DNA from: Streptomyces sp. col6
GTDB lineage: Bacteria; Actinomycetota; Actinomycetes; Streptomycetales; Streptomycetaceae
Reading direction: 5' to 3'
Assembly (NCBI RefSeq): GCF_008042035.1
Contig: NZ_RDBL01000013.1
Coordinates: forward strand, 750,865 to 813,711
DNA length: 62,847 bases
The position numbers were made by a program, and so were the translations under genes. Under the pieces are notes generated by a model. The model did not search any database. It saw only the letters and a program-made list of their open reading frames with translations, and was not told the origin of the DNA. How positions within the stretch are numbered: the first letter of the stretch is position 1; each line of letters starts with the position of its first letter. Shown here one piece after another: positions 17,049 to 24,520 of the stretch.

Positions 17049-18143
17049 GTGCATGTCGTACTCGCCGGCGGGGGGACCGCCGGCCACATCGAGCCCGCGC
17101 TTGCCCTCGCGGACGCCCTGCGCAGGCAGGACCCGAGCGTGGGGATCACCGCTCTCGGCACGGAGCGCGGACTCGAGACCAGGCTCGTACCCGAGCGGGG
17201 GTACGAGCTCGCCCTGATCCCGGCCGTACCGCTGCCGCGCAAGCCCACGCCCGAACTCATCACCGTCCCCGGCCGGCTGCGCGGCACCATCAAGGCCGCC
17301 GAGCAGATCCTCGAACGCACCCGGGCCGACTGCGTGGTGGGCTTCGGCGGTTACGTGGCCCTGCCGGGGTATCTGGCCGCCAAGCGGGCCGGCGTCCCGA
17401 TCGTGGTCCACGAGGCCAACGCGAGGCCCGGCCTGGCCAACAAGATCGGCTCGCGGTACGCGCACGGCGTCGCCGTCTCCACGCCCGACAGCAAGCTGCG
17501 CGGCGCCCGCTACATCGGCATCCCGCTCCGCCGTACGATCGCCACCCTCGACCGGGCCCGCGTCCGCCCCGAGGCGCGCGACGCGTTCGGTCTCGACCCC
17601 AACCTGCCGACGCTGCTGGTCTCCGGCGGCTCGCAGGGCGCCCGCCACCTCAACGAGGTGGTGCAGCGCGTCGCTCCGCTGCTCCAGCGCTCCGGCATCC
17701 AGATCCTGCACGTGGTCGGACCGAAGAACGAATTGCCGCGCGTGGACAACATGCCCGGGATGCCCCCCTATATCCCGGTACCGTACGTGGACCGGATGGA
17801 TCTCGCGTACGCCGCGGCCGACATGATGCTCTGCCGCGCGGGCGCGATGACCGTCGCCGAACTCTCCGCCGTCGGACTGCCCGCCGCCTATGTCCCGTTG
17901 CCCATCGGCAACGGTGAACAGCGGCTGAACGCCCAGCCGGTGGTCAACGCCGGAGGCGGTCTGCTGGTGGACGACGCCGCGCTCACTCCCGAGTGGGTGC
18001 AGGGCAACGTCCTCCCGGTGCTGGCCGATCCGCACCGGTTGTATGAAATGTCCCGCGCCGCCGCCGAGTTCGGCCGGCGGGACGCCGACGATCTGCTGGT
18101 CGGCATGGTGTACGAGGCGATTGCCGCACGCCGTAACGCGTGA
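17049..18143 (+). CDS. murG: Lipid II synthase MurG (GT28 N-acetylglucosaminyltransferase)
   Basis: A 364-residue peripheral membrane glycosyltransferase that adds GlcNAc from UDP-GlcNAc to lipid I. The N-terminal glycine-rich loop AGGGTAGHIEP lies at residues 6-16. Other GT28 motifs are GFGGYVALPG, VHEANARPGLANK, SGGSQGARHLN and the acceptor/donor segment CRAGAMTVAEL followed by LPIGNGEQRLNA. GTG 17049 lies 6 nt after the ftsW stop. Confidence 0.97.
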   Translation: MHVVLAGGGTAGHIEPALALADALRRQDPSVGITALGTERGLETRLVPERGYELALIPAVPLPRKPTPELITVPGRLRGTIKAAEQILERTRADCVVGFGGYVALPGYLAAKRAGVPIVVHEANARPGLANKIGSRYAHGVAVSTPDSKLRGARYIGIPLRRTIATLDRARVRPEARDAFGLDPNLPTLLVSGGSQGARHLNEVVQRVAPLLQRSGIQILHVVGPKNELPRVDNMPGMPPYIPVPYVDRMDLAYAAADMMLCRAGAMTVAELSAVGLPAAYVPLPIGNGEQRLNAQPVVNAGGGLLVDDAALTPEWVQGNVLPVLADPHRLYEMSRAAAEFGRRDADDLLVGMVYEAIAARRNA

Positions 18144-18150
18144 GGCGGAC

Positions 18151-18178
18151 GGGTCCGGGGGCGGTGGCCCCCGGACCC
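18151..18178 (+). terminator. Strong intercistronic hairpin between murG and ftsQ
   Basis: GGGTCCGGGGGC (18151-18162) and GCCCCCGGACCC (18167-18178) give a perfect 12-bp stem with a 4-nt loop. It lies 7 nt after the murG stop and just before the ftsQ ribosome binding site AAGGAG. There is no T-run, so it may attenuate or protect the upstream message and set ftsQ levels. Confidence 0.5.
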
Positions 18179-18194
18179 GGCATAAGGAGCGAGC

Positions 18195-18989
18195 GTGGCC
18201 GGACCGACGACCGCCCAGCGCGGTGCAGGGAAGCAGGAGGACGCCCCGGACCGGCCGCCGCCCTCACGTCCCGAGGGGCGCCGCCTGTCCCGCCGCCGGC
18301 TGCTGGTCCTGATCGCCGCGGCCGTGCTGCTGCTCGGCTCCGGCGTCGTGTGGGCGCTGTACGGCTCCTCCTGGCTGAGAGTCGAACAGGTCAGGATCAC
18401 CGGGGTGCGGGTGCTCGCCCCGGCCGAGGTGGAGCGCGCGGCGGAGGTGCCCATGGGCTCCCCGCTCGTCTCCGTGGACACCGGCGCGATCGAGAAGAGG
18501 TTGCGCCAGAAGTTGCCTCGTATCGATTCGGTGGATGTCGTACGGTCATGGCCGCACGGGATCGGACTTAAAGTGACCGAACGACGGCCGGTCCTGTTGG
18601 TGAAAAAGGGCGCGAAGTTCATCGAAGTGGACGCCGAGGGCGTGCGCTTCGCCACGGTGGACAAGGCGCCGGGGCGGGTGCCTCTGCTGGAACTGGCCTC
18701 GGCCCGCTCCGCGAGTCTCCGCCGTTTCGGCAGCGACCGGCTGGTGCGGGAAGCGGTCCGGGTCGCGGGCGACCTCCCGGACGGTGTCGCCGAGGACACC
18801 CGGGTCGTCCGGGTCGCCTCGTACGACGCCATCTCCCTGGAGCTCAGCGGGGATCGCACGGTGATGTGGGGAAGCGGCGAAGCGGGCGCGGTGAAGGCGA
18901 GAGTTCTCACCGCTCTCATGAAGGCCGCACCCAAAGCGGGACACTTCGACGTGAGTGCACCCACCGCTCCTGCGGCGTCGGGCAGTTGA
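18195..18989 (+). CDS. ftsQ: Cell division protein FtsQ
   Basis: A 264-residue bitopic divisome protein. A cytoplasmic tail of about 34 residues rich in Pro/Arg precedes one membrane helix (35-56, RLLVLIAAAVLLLGSGVVWAL). A POTRA domain (about 60-130: LRVEQVRITGVRVLAPAEVE) and the FtsQ beta domain follow. FtsQ links early and late divisome proteins through FtsL/DivIC. GTG 18195 is preceded by AAGGAGCGAGC. The 276-nt gap to ftsZ follows. Confidence 0.94.
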   Translation: MAGPTTAQRGAGKQEDAPDRPPPSRPEGRRLSRRRLLVLIAAAVLLLGSGVVWALYGSSWLRVEQVRITGVRVLAPAEVERAAEVPMGSPLVSVDTGAIEKRLRQKLPRIDSVDVVRSWPHGIGLKVTERRPVLLVKKGAKFIEVDAEGVRFATVDKAPGRVPLLELASARSASLRRFGSDRLVREAVRVAGDLPDGVAEDTRVVRVASYDAISLELSGDRTVMWGSGEAGAVKARVLTALMKAAPKAGHFDVSAPTAPAASGS

Positions 18990-19017
18990 CGCACATACGG
19001 CCTGGCCAGCACCCTGG

Positions 19018-19048
19018 TTGGTCAGCGCTACGGGTGATCACATAGGGT
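19018..19048 (+). promoter_or_regulatory. Candidate ftsZ promoter
   Basis: TTGGTC (19018-19023) and TAGGGT (19043-19048) are separated by 19 nt, about 220 nt upstream of ftsZ. In S. coelicolor ftsZ is known to have several promoters in this gap, one of them induced in sporulating hyphae. Which known promoter this corresponds to cannot be settled from sequence alone. Confidence 0.45.
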
Positions 19049-19145
19049 GAAAAGAAAAACGGGAGGTTCGGCGTGTTCGTTGAACGTGCGCCACTTGTCG
19101 ACTTAGTGTCCTGTTCGGAAGAGTCCATGAAGCAGACACACTGGT

Positions 19146-19170
19146 AACCCTAAACTTGAACGTTAGGGTT
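19146..19170. promoter_or_regulatory. Perfect 8-bp inverted repeat in the ftsZ leader
   Basis: AACCCTAA (19146-19153) and TTAGGGTT (19163-19170) are perfect complements around a 9-nt spacer. The right arm contains TAGGGT, a possible -10 box, so the dyad could be an operator overlapping a promoter or an mRNA hairpin about 95 nt before the ftsZ start. Confidence 0.45.
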
Positions 19171-19265
19171 TGGGTCGGCGTTCGGACCGTCCCAATCGGC
19201 ATCCGTCGTCGCGGCGGGATCACCGCGAAGCGACGACACGTAACTCGAGGCGAGAGGCCTTCGAC

Positions 19266-20489
19266 GTGGCAGCACCGCAGAACTACCTCGCAGTCATCAA
19301 GGTCATCGGTGTCGGCGGCGGTGGTGTCAATGCCATCAACCGAATGATCGAGGTCGGTCTCAAGGGCGTCGAGTTCATCGCGATCAACACGGATGCGCAA
19401 GCCCTGTTGATGAGCGACGCCGACGTCAAGCTCGACGTCGGCCGCGAACTCACCCGTGGCCTCGGCGCCGGGGCGAACCCGGCCGTCGGTCGTAAGGCGG
19501 CAGAGGACCACCGTGAGGAGATCGAGGAGGTCCTCAAGGGGGCCGACATGGTCTTCGTCACCGCAGGCGAAGGCGGCGGCACCGGCACCGGTGGCGCCCC
19601 CGTCGTCGCCAACATCGCGCGCTCGCTCGGCGCCCTGACGATCGGTGTGGTCACCCGCCCGTTCACCTTCGAGGGCCGGCGTCGCGCGAATCAGGCGGAA
19701 GACGGCATCGCCGAACTCCGCGAAGAGGTCGACACCCTCATCGTCATCCCCAACGACCGGCTGTTGTCCATCTCGGACCGCCAGGTCAGCGTGCTCGACG
19801 CGTTCAAGTCGGCGGACCAGGTCCTGCTCTCGGGCGTCCAGGGCATCACCGACCTGATCACCACTCCGGGCCTGATCAACCTCGACTTCGCCGACGTCAA
19901 GTCGGTCATGTCGGAGGCCGGGTCGGCGCTCATGGGCATCGGTTCCGCCCGCGGCGACGACCGCGCGGTGGCCGCCGCGGAGATGGCGATCTCCTCGCCG
20001 CTCCTGGAAGCGTCCATCGACGGCGCCCGCGGCGTCCTGCTCTCCATCTCCGGCGGCAGCGACCTCGGTCTCTTCGAGATCAACGAGGCCGCCCAGCTGG
20101 TGAGCGAGGCGGCGCACCCCGAGGCGAACATCATCTTCGGCGCGGTCATCGACGACGCCCTCGGCGACGAGGTGCGGGTCACCGTCATCGCGGCGGGCTT
20201 CGACGGCGGACAGCCGCCGGCCCGGCGGGAGATCGCACTCGGCGGCAACACCGCCAAGCGCGAGGAGCCGGCCCCGACGCCGGTCAGGGCCGCCGCCGAG
20301 CCGGTGCGTCAGTCGGGCGGGCTGGGTTCCGTGCCGCCGCGCGAGGAGCCGTCGCCGCACGCCGAGCCGGCTCCGGTGTCGGGCGAGACCCACCTTCCGC
20401 CGGTCGTCTCTCCGCCGCACGTTCCGCCGGCCCGTCCCTACTCGGACTCCCAGGCCGAGGAGCTGGACGTACCGGACTTCTTGAAGTGA
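19266..20489 (+). CDS. ftsZ: Cell division GTPase FtsZ
   Basis: A 407-residue tubulin homologue that polymerises into Z rings or, in aerial hyphae, Z ladders. It has the N-terminal GVGGGGVNA (15-23), the tubulin signature GGGTGTGG (103-110), and NLDFADVKSVMSEAGSALMGIG as the catalytic T7 loop. A Pro/Glu-rich variable linker from about 320 ends in the conserved C-terminal peptide DVPDFLK, which binds SepF and other partners. GTG 19266 has AGAGG upstream. Codon choice is less GC-biased in the first third than in neighbours. Confidence 0.98.
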   Translation: MAAPQNYLAVIKVIGVGGGGVNAINRMIEVGLKGVEFIAINTDAQALLMSDADVKLDVGRELTRGLGAGANPAVGRKAAEDHREEIEEVLKGADMVFVTAGEGGGTGTGGAPVVANIARSLGALTIGVVTRPFTFEGRRRANQAEDGIAELREEVDTLIVIPNDRLLSISDRQVSVLDAFKSADQVLLSGVQGITDLITTPGLINLDFADVKSVMSEAGSALMGIGSARGDDRAVAAAEMAISSPLLEASIDGARGVLLSISGGSDLGLFEINEAAQLVSEAAHPEANIIFGAVIDDALGDEVRVTVIAAGFDGGQPPARREIALGGNTAKREEPAPTPVRAAAEPVRQSGGLGSVPPREEPSPHAEPAPVSGETHLPPVVSPPHVPPARPYSDSQAEELDVPDFLK

Positions 20490-21244
20490 TAGGTCCGCAC
20501 GACGCAGTGAGCTCGAAGGTTTCTGTCTTTTCGCGGGGCGGCGCTCACTTCTCCTTCACCGACAGGTGGGGCGGAGTGAGCGCCGCTCCGTACGCGGAGC
20601 TCAACCTCGGCGGCGCGGTCGGTGACGACCCCGCCGCCGTTCTGGCCAACCGGAAGCGCGCCGCGCGGGCCCGGGGGCTCGACCCGGCGCGGGTCGTCTG
20701 GATGAACCAGGTCCACGGCCGTGACGTGGCCGTGGTCGACGGGCCCTGGGGCGACGCCCGGGAGATTCCCGCCGTCGACGCGGTGGTGACGGCGCGGCGC
20801 GGACTCGCCCTCGCCGTGCTGACCGCCGACTGCACGCCCGTCCTGCTCGCCGACCCGGAGGCGGGCGTCGTCGCCGCGGCGCACGCGGGCCGGCCGGGGC
20901 TGGTCGCCGGCGTGGTGCCGGCCGCGGTCGAGGCCATGGTGCGGCTCGGCGCGGAGGTCTCCCGGATCACCGCCCGTACCGGACCGGCCGTCTGCGGGCG
21001 GTGCTACGAGGTGCCGGCGACGATGCGGGACGAGGTCGCCGCGCGCGTGCCCGGTTCGTTTTCCGAGACCAGCTGGGGCACTCCGGCGGTGGACGTCACC
21101 GGCGGGGTCCACGCCCAGCTGGCGGAACTCGGAGTCACCGACCGGCACGCCTCGCCCTTCTGCACCCTGGAATCGGGCGACCACTTCTCGTACCGACGCG
21201 ACCGCACCACCGGGCGGCTCGCCGGATATGTCTGGCTGGACTGA
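20486..21244 (+). CDS. pgeF: YlmD/YfiH-type laccase-domain protein PgeF
   Basis: A 252-residue protein of the DUF152/polyphenol oxidase family. The conserved metal-ligand set is visible as His77 (QVHG), Cys116 (ADCTPVLL) and His133 (AAHAGRPG). Members have been linked to removal of wrongly incorporated L-Ser from UDP-MurNAc-peptides and to purine-nucleoside chemistry. The first role fits its place in the dcw cluster. GTG 20486 overlaps the ftsZ stop (GTGA). A GTG at 20507 is an alternative start. Confidence 0.9.
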   Translation: MIGPHDAVSSKVSVFSRGGAHFSFTDRWGGVSAAPYAELNLGGAVGDDPAAVLANRKRAARARGLDPARVVWMNQVHGRDVAVVDGPWGDAREIPAVDAVVTARRGLALAVLTADCTPVLLADPEAGVVAAAHAGRPGLVAGVVPAAVEAMVRLGAEVSRITARTGPAVCGRCYEVPATMRDEVAARVPGSFSETSWGTPAVDVTGGVHAQLAELGVTDRHASPFCTLESGDHFSYRRDRTTGRLAGYVWLD

Positions 21245-21250
21245 TAGGGC

Positions 21251-21970
21251 ATGACGGAACGCAAGGAACAACTCGCCGCCAATCTGGCGCGGGTGGAGGA
21301 GCGGATCGCCTCGGCCTGCGCCGCGGCCGGGCGCGCGCGGGACGAGGTGACCCTCATCGTGGTCACCAAGACCTACCCCGCGAGCGATGTGCGGATCCTG
21401 CACGGACTCGGTGTGCGTCAGGTCGCGGAGAACCGTGACCAGGACGCGGCCCCCAAGGCGGCCGCATGTGCGGATCTGTCCCTCTCCTGGCACTTTGTCG
21501 GTCAATTGCAGACCAACAAGGTTCGTTCGGTGGCCGGTTACGCCGATGTCGTGCAGTCGGTGGACCGTACGAAGCTGGTGACCGCCCTCTCGTCGGCGGC
21601 CGGCCGGGGCGGCCGCGAACTCGGCTGCCTCATCCAGGTCGCGCTCGACGCGGAGAGCGGCGAGCGGGGTGCCCGGGGTGGCGTGGCCCCGGACGGGATC
21701 GAGGAGTTGGCGGACGCGGTCGCCGCCGCGCCCGGACTGCGGCTGGACGGGCTGATGACCGTCGCGCCGCTCGTCGGGCCGTTCGCGGGGCGGCAACGGG
21801 CCGCGTTCGACCGGCTGATGGAATTCTCATCCCGGCTGCGCGGGAACCATCCGGCTGCGAACATGGTCTCCGCAGGGATGAGTGCGGACCTCGAGGACGC
21901 GATCGCGGCCGGAGCGACACATGTGCGCGTCGGTACTGCGGTACTCGGAGTCCGACCTGGGCTCGGGTAA
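21251..21970 (+). CDS. yggS: YggS-family PLP homeostasis protein
   Basis: A 239-residue single-domain alanine-racemase-fold protein that binds pyridoxal phosphate. The PLP lysine is Lys40 in VVTKTYP. HFVGQLQTNKVR and the C-terminal MVSAGMSADLEDAIAAGATHVRVGTAVLG are family signatures. It is thought to buffer PLP and keto/amino acid pools rather than catalyse a reaction. It sits 6 nt after pgeF, the common actinobacterial order before sepF. Confidence 0.93.
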   Translation: MTERKEQLAANLARVEERIASACAAAGRARDEVTLIVVTKTYPASDVRILHGLGVRQVAENRDQDAAPKAAACADLSLSWHFVGQLQTNKVRSVAGYADVVQSVDRTKLVTALSSAAGRGGRELGCLIQVALDAESGERGARGGVAPDGIEELADAVAAAPGLRLDGLMTVAPLVGPFAGRQRAAFDRLMEFSSRLRGNHPAANMVSAGMSADLEDAIAAGATHVRVGTAVLGVRPGLG

Positions 21971-22095
21971 CGTCGCCAAGCAAGTCGGACCACAGCAGAA
22001 AATATGGTCATTACCGCCCAGGGCGGGCAGGCCGGAGTGGATCGCGGGCACTTGGTGACAGATGCCGATCCACCACAGAGCGGAGGACTCAGAGC

Positions 22096-22713
22096 ATGGC
22101 CGGCGCGATGCGCAAGATGGCGGTCTACCTCGGCCTCGTGGAGGACGATGGGTACGACGGTCCGGGGTTCGACCCCGACGACGAATTCGAACCCGAGCCG
22201 GAGCCCGAGCGCGACCGGCGCCGGCACCAGCCCGCCCATCAGGTCGAGCGCGACCGGGAGCGGGACGAACCGGTACGAGCGGTGCAGCCGCCGGCGCAGC
22301 GGGAGCCCGTCCAGATCCCCGCGGAGCGCGAGCGACCCGCCCGGATCGCACCCGTGGCATCCATCACACCTGAACGTCCGAACATGGAGAAGAACGCACC
22401 GGTGATCATGCCCAAGGTCGTGTCCGAGCGGGAGCCCTACCGGATCACCACGCTGCACCCCAGGACCTACAACGAGGCCCGTACCATCGGGGAACACTTC
22501 CGTGAGGGCACTCCGGTGATCATGAATCTCACGGAGATGGACGATACGGACGCAAAGCGACTTGTCGACTTTGCCGCGGGACTCGTCTTCGGTCTCCATG
22601 GCAGCATTGAGCGAGTGACACAGAAGGTGTTCCTGTTGTCGCCTGCTAACGTCGATGTCACGGCGGAGGACAAGGCCCGCATCGCAGAGGGCGGATTCTT
22701 CAACCAGAGCTGA
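22096..22713 (+). CDS. sepF: Cell division protein SepF
   Basis: A 205-residue Z-ring membrane anchor. It has an N-terminal amphipathic helix (MAGAMRKMAVYLGL), an acidic then Arg/Gln-rich linker (about 18-105), and a C-terminal SepF fold from about 115 (YRITTLHPRTYNEARTIGEHF to SPANVDVTAEDKARI). SepF binds the FtsZ tail and is essential for division in actinobacteria that lack FtsA. ATG 22096 has GGAGGA 8 nt upstream. The preceding 125-nt gap contains TATGGT at 22003-22008, a possible -10. Confidence 0.95.
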   Translation: MAGAMRKMAVYLGLVEDDGYDGPGFDPDDEFEPEPEPERDRRRHQPAHQVERDRERDEPVRAVQPPAQREPVQIPAERERPARIAPVASITPERPNMEKNAPVIMPKVVSEREPYRITTLHPRTYNEARTIGEHFREGTPVIMNLTEMDDTDAKRLVDFAAGLVFGLHGSIERVTQKVFLLSPANVDVTAEDKARIAEGGFFNQS

Positions 22714-22785
22714 GAACACGACACCGGGAACAACCCGGCCGCGAGGCCGGAGCTACGAGAGCCAGGGGAGAGGGAAGCGCGAGAG

Positions 22786-23070
22786 ATGGGCGTCGCACAA
22801 AGTGTTGTCTACATCGCGTTGATGTGTTTCCTCATCGTGCTGATCTTCCGGCTCGTCATGGACTACGTCTTCCAGTTCGCGCGTTCATGGCAGCCGGGCA
22901 AGCCGATGGTGGTCGTCCTGGAGACGACCTACACGGTCACCGATCCACCGCTCAAGCTCCTGCGGCGGTTCATCCCGCCGCTGCGTCTAGGGGGCGTGGC
23001 ACTCGACCTGTCCTTCTTCGTTCTGATGATCATCGTTTCCATCCTGATCAGCATCGTGGTCAGGCTGTGA
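22786..23070 (+). CDS. YggT/YlmG-family membrane protein
   Basis: A 94-residue protein with two long membrane helices (about 5-28 and 70-93) joined by a loop containing DPPLKLLRRFIPPLRLGG, the YggT signature. YggT/YlmG proteins are encoded between sepF and divIVA in Gram-positive bacteria and have been implicated in membrane or nucleoid organisation and division, though the mechanism is not settled. A purine-rich leader (GGGGAGAGGGAAG) precedes ATG 22786. Confidence 0.9.
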   Translation: MGVAQSVVYIALMCFLIVLIFRLVMDYVFQFARSWQPGKPMVVVLETTYTVTDPPLKLLRRFIPPLRLGGVALDLSFFVLMIIVSILISIVVRL

Positions 23071-23119
23071 GCGATACGGTCTTGCCGACTGCCGACGACT
23101 ACGTAGAGGTGAAGAAGAG

Positions 23120-24256
23120 ATGCCGCTGACTCCCGAGGACGTGCGGAACAAGCAGTTCACGACGGTCCGCCTCCGAGAGGGCTACGACGAGGACGAGGTC
23201 GATGCCTTCCTCGACGAGGTCGAGTCGGAGCTGACCCGCCTGCTCCGTGAGAACGAGGACCTGCGCGCCAAGCTGGCCGCCGCCACGCGTGCCGCCGCGC
23301 AGAACCAGCAGCAGGGTATGCGCAAGCCGCCGGAGCAGCAGGACCGGCCCGGTGCGCCGGTGCCCGCCGCCATATCGGGCCCGCCGGTCCAGCAGCAGCC
23401 CCCGCAGATGGGTCCCCCCCAGCTGCCCGGTGGTGCTCCGCAGCTGCCCGCCGGTCCCAGCGGCCACGGCCCCCAGGGCCCGCACGGTCCCGGTCCGCAG
23501 GGCCCCCACGGCCCCGGCCCGATGCAGGGTGGTCCCATGGGCGGACCGATGGGCGGCCCCATGGGCGGTCACAACCCGCAGCAGCAGATGCAGCAGATGC
23601 AGCAGCCGCCGCAGATGCAGCAGCAGGGCCCCGGTGGCGACAGCGCCGCCCGTGTCCTGTCCCTGGCCCAGCAGACCGCCGACCAGGCGATCGCGGAGGC
23701 CCGTTCCGAGGCCAACAAGATCGTCGGCGAGGCGCGCAGCCGTGCCGAGGGCCTGGAGCGGGACGCCCGCGCCAAGGCGGACGCGCTGGAGCGGGACGCG
23801 CAGGAGAAGCACCGCGTGGCGATGGGCTCGCTGGAGTCGGCCCGCGCGACGCTGGAGCGCAAGGTCGAGGACCTGCGCGGCTTCGAGCGCGAGTACCGGA
23901 CCCGTCTGAAGTCCTACCTGGAGAGCCAGCTGCGTCAGCTGGAGACCCAGGCGGACGACTCGCTGGCTCCGCCGCGCACCCCGGCCGCCGCGTCGCTGCC
24001 GCCGTCGCCCTCGCTGGCTCCGGCCGGTGCGGGGGCCATGGGGCACACCATGGGCGGCAACCACGGCGGTCACGGCAACCCGTCGATGGGCGGCGGCAAC
24101 CCGTCCATGGGCGGTGGCCCGTCCTACGGCGGTCAGCAGCAGATGTCCCCGGCGATGACGCAGCCGATGGCGCCGGTGCGGCCGCAGGCGCCGCAGCCGA
24201 TGCAGCAGGCGCCGTCGCCGATGCGGGGCTTTCTGATCGACGAGGACGACAACTGA
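23120..24256 (+). CDS. divIVA: Polar growth determinant DivIVA (Wag31-type)
   Basis: A 378-residue cytoskeletal coiled-coil protein that marks negative membrane curvature and recruits the apical cell-wall machinery. The membrane-binding N-terminal domain starts PLTPEDVRNKQFTTVRLREGYDEDEVDAFLDEV. A Gln/Pro/Gly-rich linker (about 57-172) holds QQMQQMQQ and MGGPMGGPMGG repeats. A second coiled coil (about 175-275) is followed by a low-complexity tail with GGNPSMGG repeats and a conserved end, GFLIDEDDN. It ends in front of a strong terminator. Confidence 0.96.
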   Translation: MPLTPEDVRNKQFTTVRLREGYDEDEVDAFLDEVESELTRLLRENEDLRAKLAAATRAAAQNQQQGMRKPPEQQDRPGAPVPAAISGPPVQQQPPQMGPPQLPGGAPQLPAGPSGHGPQGPHGPGPQGPHGPGPMQGGPMGGPMGGPMGGHNPQQQMQQMQQPPQMQQQGPGGDSAARVLSLAQQTADQAIAEARSEANKIVGEARSRAEGLERDARAKADALERDAQEKHRVAMGSLESARATLERKVEDLRGFEREYRTRLKSYLESQLRQLETQADDSLAPPRTPAAASLPPSPSLAPAGAGAMGHTMGGNHGGHGNPSMGGGNPSMGGGPSYGGQQQMSPAMTQPMAPVRPQAPQPMQQAPSPMRGFLIDEDDN

Positions 24257-24297
24257 GCGGGGCGCGCTCGTTGAGCGCGTAGCCGTCGGCAGGCTGA

Positions 24298-24332
24298 GGG
24301 CCGGGCCCCGGGGTTTCCCCGGGGCCCGGCCC
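24298..24332 (+). terminator. Rho-independent terminator after divIVA
   Basis: A perfect 16-bp GC stem (24298-24313 with 24317-24332) with a TTT loop is followed by TTTT at 24333-24336. It closes the dcw cluster. Confidence 0.9.
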
Positions 24333-24368
24333 TTTTGCGTGGCCGCTGCGCGGGGCTTGTCCCCTACT

Positions 24369-24429
24369 CGCCCCTTCCCGAAACTGGGGCTCCGCCCCGG
24401 ACCCCGCGCCTCAAACGCCGGCGAGGCTG
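24369..24429. repeat. Dispersed 61-bp repeat, copy 1
   Basis: This copy matches 45699-45759 at 59 of 61 positions. The core contains a GGGGC-TCC-GCCCC hairpin and then CCCCGCGCCTCAAACGCCGG. I recognise this as a repeat found many times between Streptomyces genes. Here it lies between the divIVA and ileS terminators, in non-coding DNA. Confidence 0.8.
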
Positions 24430-24476
24430 AAGGTTGCGGCGCGGCCGGATCAAGCCCCCCGGTGGGGAACAGCAAA

Positions 24477-24508
24477 GGGCCCGGCCGGAACGTTCTCCGG
24501 CCGGGCCC
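24477..24508 (-). terminator. Terminator of ileS
   Basis: GGGCCCGGCCGGA (24477-24489) pairs with TCCGGCCGGGCCC (24496-24508), a perfect 13-bp stem with a 6-nt loop. On the minus strand it is followed by TTTG. It starts 12 nt beyond the ileS stop. Confidence 0.75.
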
Positions 24509-24520
24509 CTCGGGTTGCGG

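Noticed and set aside
19125..19150. A BldD-like site upstream of ftsZ
   Set aside because: The segment around 19136-19148 resembles the BldD consensus but is one base short between the half-sites.
22730..22760. Small hairpins between sepF and the YggT-type gene
   Set aside because: Stems of only 5-6 bp with no T-run are expected by chance in such GC-rich DNA.
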